Shown: in pieces, positions 57,984-60,635 of the stretch
Layout of the letters: each line of letters begins with the position of its first letter
Numbering within the stretch: the stretch's first letter is position 1
Assembly (NCBI GenBank): GCA_035495315.1
Contig: DATJGF010000073.1
Span: 1-60,635 of the forward strand
Reading direction: 5' to 3'
DNA length: 60,635 nucleotides
Source: DATJGF01 sp035495315
GTDB taxonomy: Bacteria; Verrucomicrobiota; Verrucomicrobiia; Limisphaerales; UBA8199
Program-made: the position numbers and the translations under genes
The notes under the pieces: model-generated
Told to the model about the DNA's origin: nothing
What the model saw: the letters and a program-made list of their open reading frames with translations, nothing else
Databases searched by the model: none

Positions 57984-58850
57984 ATGGGCACTTTTGGCAC
58001 ACTGCTGATCGTGTGGGTACTGCACGCCGTCATTGCCGCGACATTGGCCGGTCCCGCCATCTTCTTTGGGCGTAAAAGATCTCGCTGGGAATTCTGGCAA
58101 CTGCTCGCCTTAATCGTTCCGTTCTTTGTCTGGGCCGCGCTGAGGCTATCACCCTTTTCCATCGGTCGCCACCCAACCAATCTGATCGAGCCGTTGTTTA
58201 TCAGCATTGCCATTTTTATTGGCGTGCTCCTGTGCGTTACTCTCGGACACCGGGCCAACAGGAGTTCTCAAGCCGTAGGCCTTCTGGCACTTCCCTGCAC
58301 AGTCGCAGTCATCGCCTTCCTTGTGCTTCCCCTTACGCCAGCGTCGCGACGAGGACTAACCAACTTCAACCTCCATATCGTCGACGTTCACCAACAGCGT
58401 TACATGATGTCCTGCATCCCGAGTTCGGTCGAAATGGTGCTGAAACTCATGCACCGCGTGCCAACATCGTATTATGGGCTGCAAGACGCCTGGCGGAATA
58501 AAGCCGACGGCAGCTTTCATGATTTTGACGGCAAAACCTTCGAAGGCGTCACCTTCCATCAACAGTTTCAATCCCGAGGTGACACCTTCCAGGTATCATC
58601 GCTGTTCGAAACAATCGACCGCGAGCTCCGAGCCGGTCGATTTGTCATAATCGGGCTGCCTCGCGGCGGCGACATCCACGATTGGCTCATCTACGACGAA
58701 GACCCCGACGGCGATTTTCTGGCAGTCTCCAAATTCGGCCCCTGGACCATTCACAAGAAGCATCTCAAAAGGACCATCACACGGATGCACGGCACCGATA
58801 TCGGCACTTACCTACTCACACCCGGCACTGCACCCGCACAACACGGCTAG
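57984..58850 (+). CDS. membrane protein with C39-like cysteine peptidase domain
   Basis: The 288-residue protein has about four transmembrane helices (TLLIVWVLHAVIAATLAGPA; LLALIVPFFVWAALRL; ISIAIFIGVLLCVTLG; VAVIAFLVLPL), then a C39-like domain. The likely nucleophile Cys lies in QRYMMSCIPSSVEMVLKLM, and the His and Asp in GDIHDWLIYDEDPDGDFLAV. C39 peptidases cut double-glycine leaders or act on envelope peptides. There is no ABC transporter gene next to it. Catalysis is inferred from motif positions only. Confidence 0.77.
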   Translation: MGTFGTLLIVWVLHAVIAATLAGPAIFFGRKRSRWEFWQLLALIVPFFVWAALRLSPFSIGRHPTNLIEPLFISIAIFIGVLLCVTLGHRANRSSQAVGLLALPCTVAVIAFLVLPLTPASRRGLTNFNLHIVDVHQQRYMMSCIPSSVEMVLKLMHRVPTSYYGLQDAWRNKADGSFHDFDGKTFEGVTFHQQFQSRGDTFQVSSLFETIDRELRAGRFVIIGLPRGGDIHDWLIYDEDPDGDFLAVSKFGPWTIHKKHLKRTITRMHGTDIGTYLLTPGTAPAQHG

Positions 58851-58985
58851 ACCCCAAACCGGCTTCCCTGGTAAGCCGACGACGACGGCGCACGAACCGG
58901 GTGAGGTTCGACCGGTCTTGTGGCTTGAATGAACCAATCAACTTCCGGATTGCGGAATTGCCCGGGTCAGAATATAACTTGACAT

Positions 58986-59834
58986 ATGTTGGCCAAGGTT
59001 TGTTCTGCCGCAGTCAACGGAATCGAAGCGTATCCGGTCGAGGTCGAAGTCAACGCGGGTTATGGTGACACGGTCATTGTGATTGTTGGCCTGCCCGATA
59101 CTGCCGTAAAGGAATCGCGCGACCGGGTTATGACTGCGCTGATCAATTCCGGGTTCGGATTCACTTTCGGGCGCACGACGATCAACCTGGCGCCAGCCGA
59201 CGTGAAGAAGGAGGGACCGAGTTTTGATTTGCCGATTGCGGTCGCCCTCGTGGCTGCCAGCGAACAAATGGAGAGCACTCAACTCGACAAATTTGTGATG
59301 GTCGGCGAACTGGCCCTGGACGGCGCGGTGCGGCCGGTGAAAGGCGTCTTGTCGGTGGCACTGAGCGCGAGAGACCAGGGCAAAACCGGAGTGTTTGTCT
59401 CTCCAGAAAATGCGGCCGAGGCGGCGGTCGTCGCCGGTCTGCAGGTAATTCCGGTGCGAAACCTGCGTGAAGCGGTGGGTTTCCTCGAGGGCGAAACTCA
59501 AATCGCGCCAACCCGCGTGGACATTGCCAAAATCTTCGATCAGGACCACGAAGAGGAGATCGACTTTGCCGAAGTCAAAGGCCAGGAATCCGTCAAGCGG
59601 GCCCTCGAGATCGCCGCCAGTGGTGGGCACAATGTGCTACTCATAGGTCCTCCGGGCACCGGCAAATCGATGTTGGCAAAGAGGCTCGCCACGATTCTTC
59701 CACCGCTAACCTTGGATGAGGCATTGGAAACAACAAAGATCCATAGCATCGTTGGCTTGCTCGCGGCCGGCCAGGCACTCGTCACTCGACGCCCTTTTCG
59801 CGCACCTCATCATACAGCATGCGGTGCCTTTTAG
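58986..59834 (+). pseudogene. yifB: YifB/ComM-like Mg-chelatase AAA+ protein, truncated by element integration
   Basis: The frame begins MLAKVCSAAVNGIEAYPVEV and carries the normal ChlI-fold N-domain and the Walker A GPPGTGKSMLAKRLA (about 221-228). It ends abruptly: ALVTRRPFRAPHHT, normally followed by ISDAGL and some 230 more residues, is followed here by ACGAF and a stop. 277 residues remain of about 510. ComM is a helicase aiding natural transformation. The break falls within the 3' end of a serine recombinase gene on the opposite strand, so integration of a mobile element split the gene. Confidence 0.88.
59782..59816. other. probable attachment-site (att) junction in yifB
   Basis: These 35 bases code on the plus strand for LVTRRPFRAPHHT of YifB and on the minus strand for the last residues and stop of the recombinase (YDEVREKGVE). 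YifB similarity stops after 59816. Large serine recombinases cross over in short central sequences shared by element and host, so the core should lie here. Confidence 0.65.
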
Positions 59835-60635
59835 TCAGTTCTTCGTAAGAGGGAAGATAGCAGAGGTTTATAGATACGTCTTCTTTCCCTATTACGATCT
59901 TGTCGGTGATGCTTTCGACGATCCTACGCTTGTCGTCGAAAGGGAGCTTAGGCCAGCGACCGTAGAGGTCTTGGGCTTCGGCGATGACTTCTTCGGTCGA
60001 TAACTGGTTGATCTTGAGGGCGTCAAGCTCGGCCTGGAGCTTGGGGAGGTCTGTTTCCAGTTGCTTCTCGCGCTCTTCGAGGGGTTTGAAGAAGCGGGCG
60101 AAGCTTGCAGGTGTCAGCTCGCTTGCCTGGTAGAGCTTGTAGACCCGGTCGATCTCGGCCTTGACCTTGTCGAGCTCTTTCGAGTGTGCATCCAAGTGCT
60201 TTTGCTTTTCGTTAATGGACGTATTCGCATCTTGGATCGACTTGGTAATATCCTCGGCTGAAAGGAAATAGCCTTTGAGCTGGTCATAGAAGATGCCCTC
60301 CAGGACGTCGATTGGGATCTTGGTTTTGCACTTGGAGCAAATGTATTTTGGGCTGTTCACCCTCGGATACATTCTCTGTCCGCAGTGGCAGACCACGAGT
60401 CCGGAAAACAGCGCGACGGGTGCCGGCCCGGGGCGTTTGTATGCGTCCCTGCGATCATCGAGGATCGCGTTAGCTTCCTCCCACATCTCGACCGGAATGA
60501 TGGCCTCAATCTTGCGCTCGACCCACTCTTCGCGGGGTTTAATGAACACTGGCTTACCCTTGCCCATGTTCTTGCTGAAATTGATAATGTGCACGCCTTT
60601 GGCCGTCGTGTTTCGGAGGAGCCGCTTGACGGTTG
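59782..60635 (-). CDS. large serine recombinase, C-terminal part (mobile-element integrase)
   Basis: The frame is open to the right edge, so the N-terminal resolvase domain is outside. Visible are the end of the recombinase domain (TVKRLLRNTTAKGV), KPREEWVERKIEAIIPVEMW, the zinc ribbon (CHCGQRM ... YICSKC), a long coiled coil (KHLDAHSKELDKVKAEIDRV, EEREKQLETDLPKLQAELD) and a tail ending VREKGVE. This is the standard layout of phage and ICE large serine integrases. It lies at the edge of an element that enters from the right, with its stop inside yifB. Confidence 0.93.
   Translation of the reverse strand, partial: TVKRLLRNTTAKGVHIINFSKNMGKGKPVFIKPREEWVERKIEAIIPVEMWEEANAILDDRRDAYKRPGPAPVALFSGLVVCHCGQRMYPRVNSPKYICSKCKTKIPIDVLEGIFYDQLKGYFLSAEDITKSIQDANTSINEKQKHLDAHSKELDKVKAEIDRVYKLYQASELTPASFARFFKPLEEREKQLETDLPKLQAELDALKINQLSTEEVIAEAQDLYGRWPKLPFDDKRRIVESITDKIVIGKEDVSINLCYLPSYEELTKRHRMLYDEVREKGVE

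Overview
The window (about 60 kb, GC-rich) looks like soil or freshwater Verrucomicrobiota chromosome, probably a Pedosphaera/Limisphaerales-like lineage. The grounds are many secreted glycoside hydrolases, large multi-domain secreted proteins with Ig/CBM-like modules, an H-x9-DG type pseudopilin, fused MFS/spermidine synthase proteins, hopanoid genes, and many short palindromic repeats. This placement is inferred from protein style, not from a marker gene.

Layout. 1-2.6 kb: end of a WD40 protein, a secreted putative glycosidase on the minus strand, and a decayed gene tail. 2.6-11.5 kb: a plus-strand hemicellulose locus (GH95 fucosidase, GH10 xylanase, GH51 arabinofuranosidase, a 1055-residue secreted protein with duplicated CBM-like modules). 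11.8-14.7 kb: a two-gene split PEP-synthase/rifampin-phosphotransferase-like enzyme whose ATP-grasp half carries a cyclic-nucleotide-binding domain. 15-21 kb: a carboxypeptidase-regulatory-repeat protein, a subclass B3 metallo-beta-lactamase-like enzyme, an esterase and small secreted proteins. 21.7-31.7 kb: housekeeping genes (hemW, a CDF transporter, argG, a DHPS-like protein, yicC, gmk, coaC) plus a broken nucleotidyltransferase. 31.7-37.4 kb: NtrB/NtrC-type two-component system, a His-tract membrane protein, then squalene/phytoene synthase, an HpnK-like deacetylase and an EamA-like protein (hopanoid theme). 37.5-45.3 kb: M14 peptidase, fused MFS/spermidine synthase, an internally deleted sulfatase, and a TetR regulator with a textbook operator in front of an alkyl-sulfatase-like MBL protein.

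45.4-56.6 kb is the most striking part. It is a tight plus-strand operon of glgA, a plant-type alpha-glucan water dikinase (GWD, with two CBM45-like modules), a phosphoglucan water dikinase (PWD)-like enzyme fused to an N-terminal sugar-isomerase-type TIM barrel, a second free TIM barrel, and a GH57 enzyme. The gene set predicts that this bacterium makes a glucan, phosphorylates it as plants do with starch, and remodels it.

56.8-60.6 kb: a pseudopilin, a C39-like membrane protein, and yifB/comM interrupted by the edge of an integrated element whose large serine recombinase runs off the window.

A second theme is the set of short interspersed repeats. At least ten families (hairpin pairs, MITE-like elements, oligomeric units such as CCAAAGT or CGAAATC) lie between genes. 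Several have entered coding sequences in frame: one or more in hemW, one in the MFS/spermidine synthase gene, and four in the PWD-like gene.
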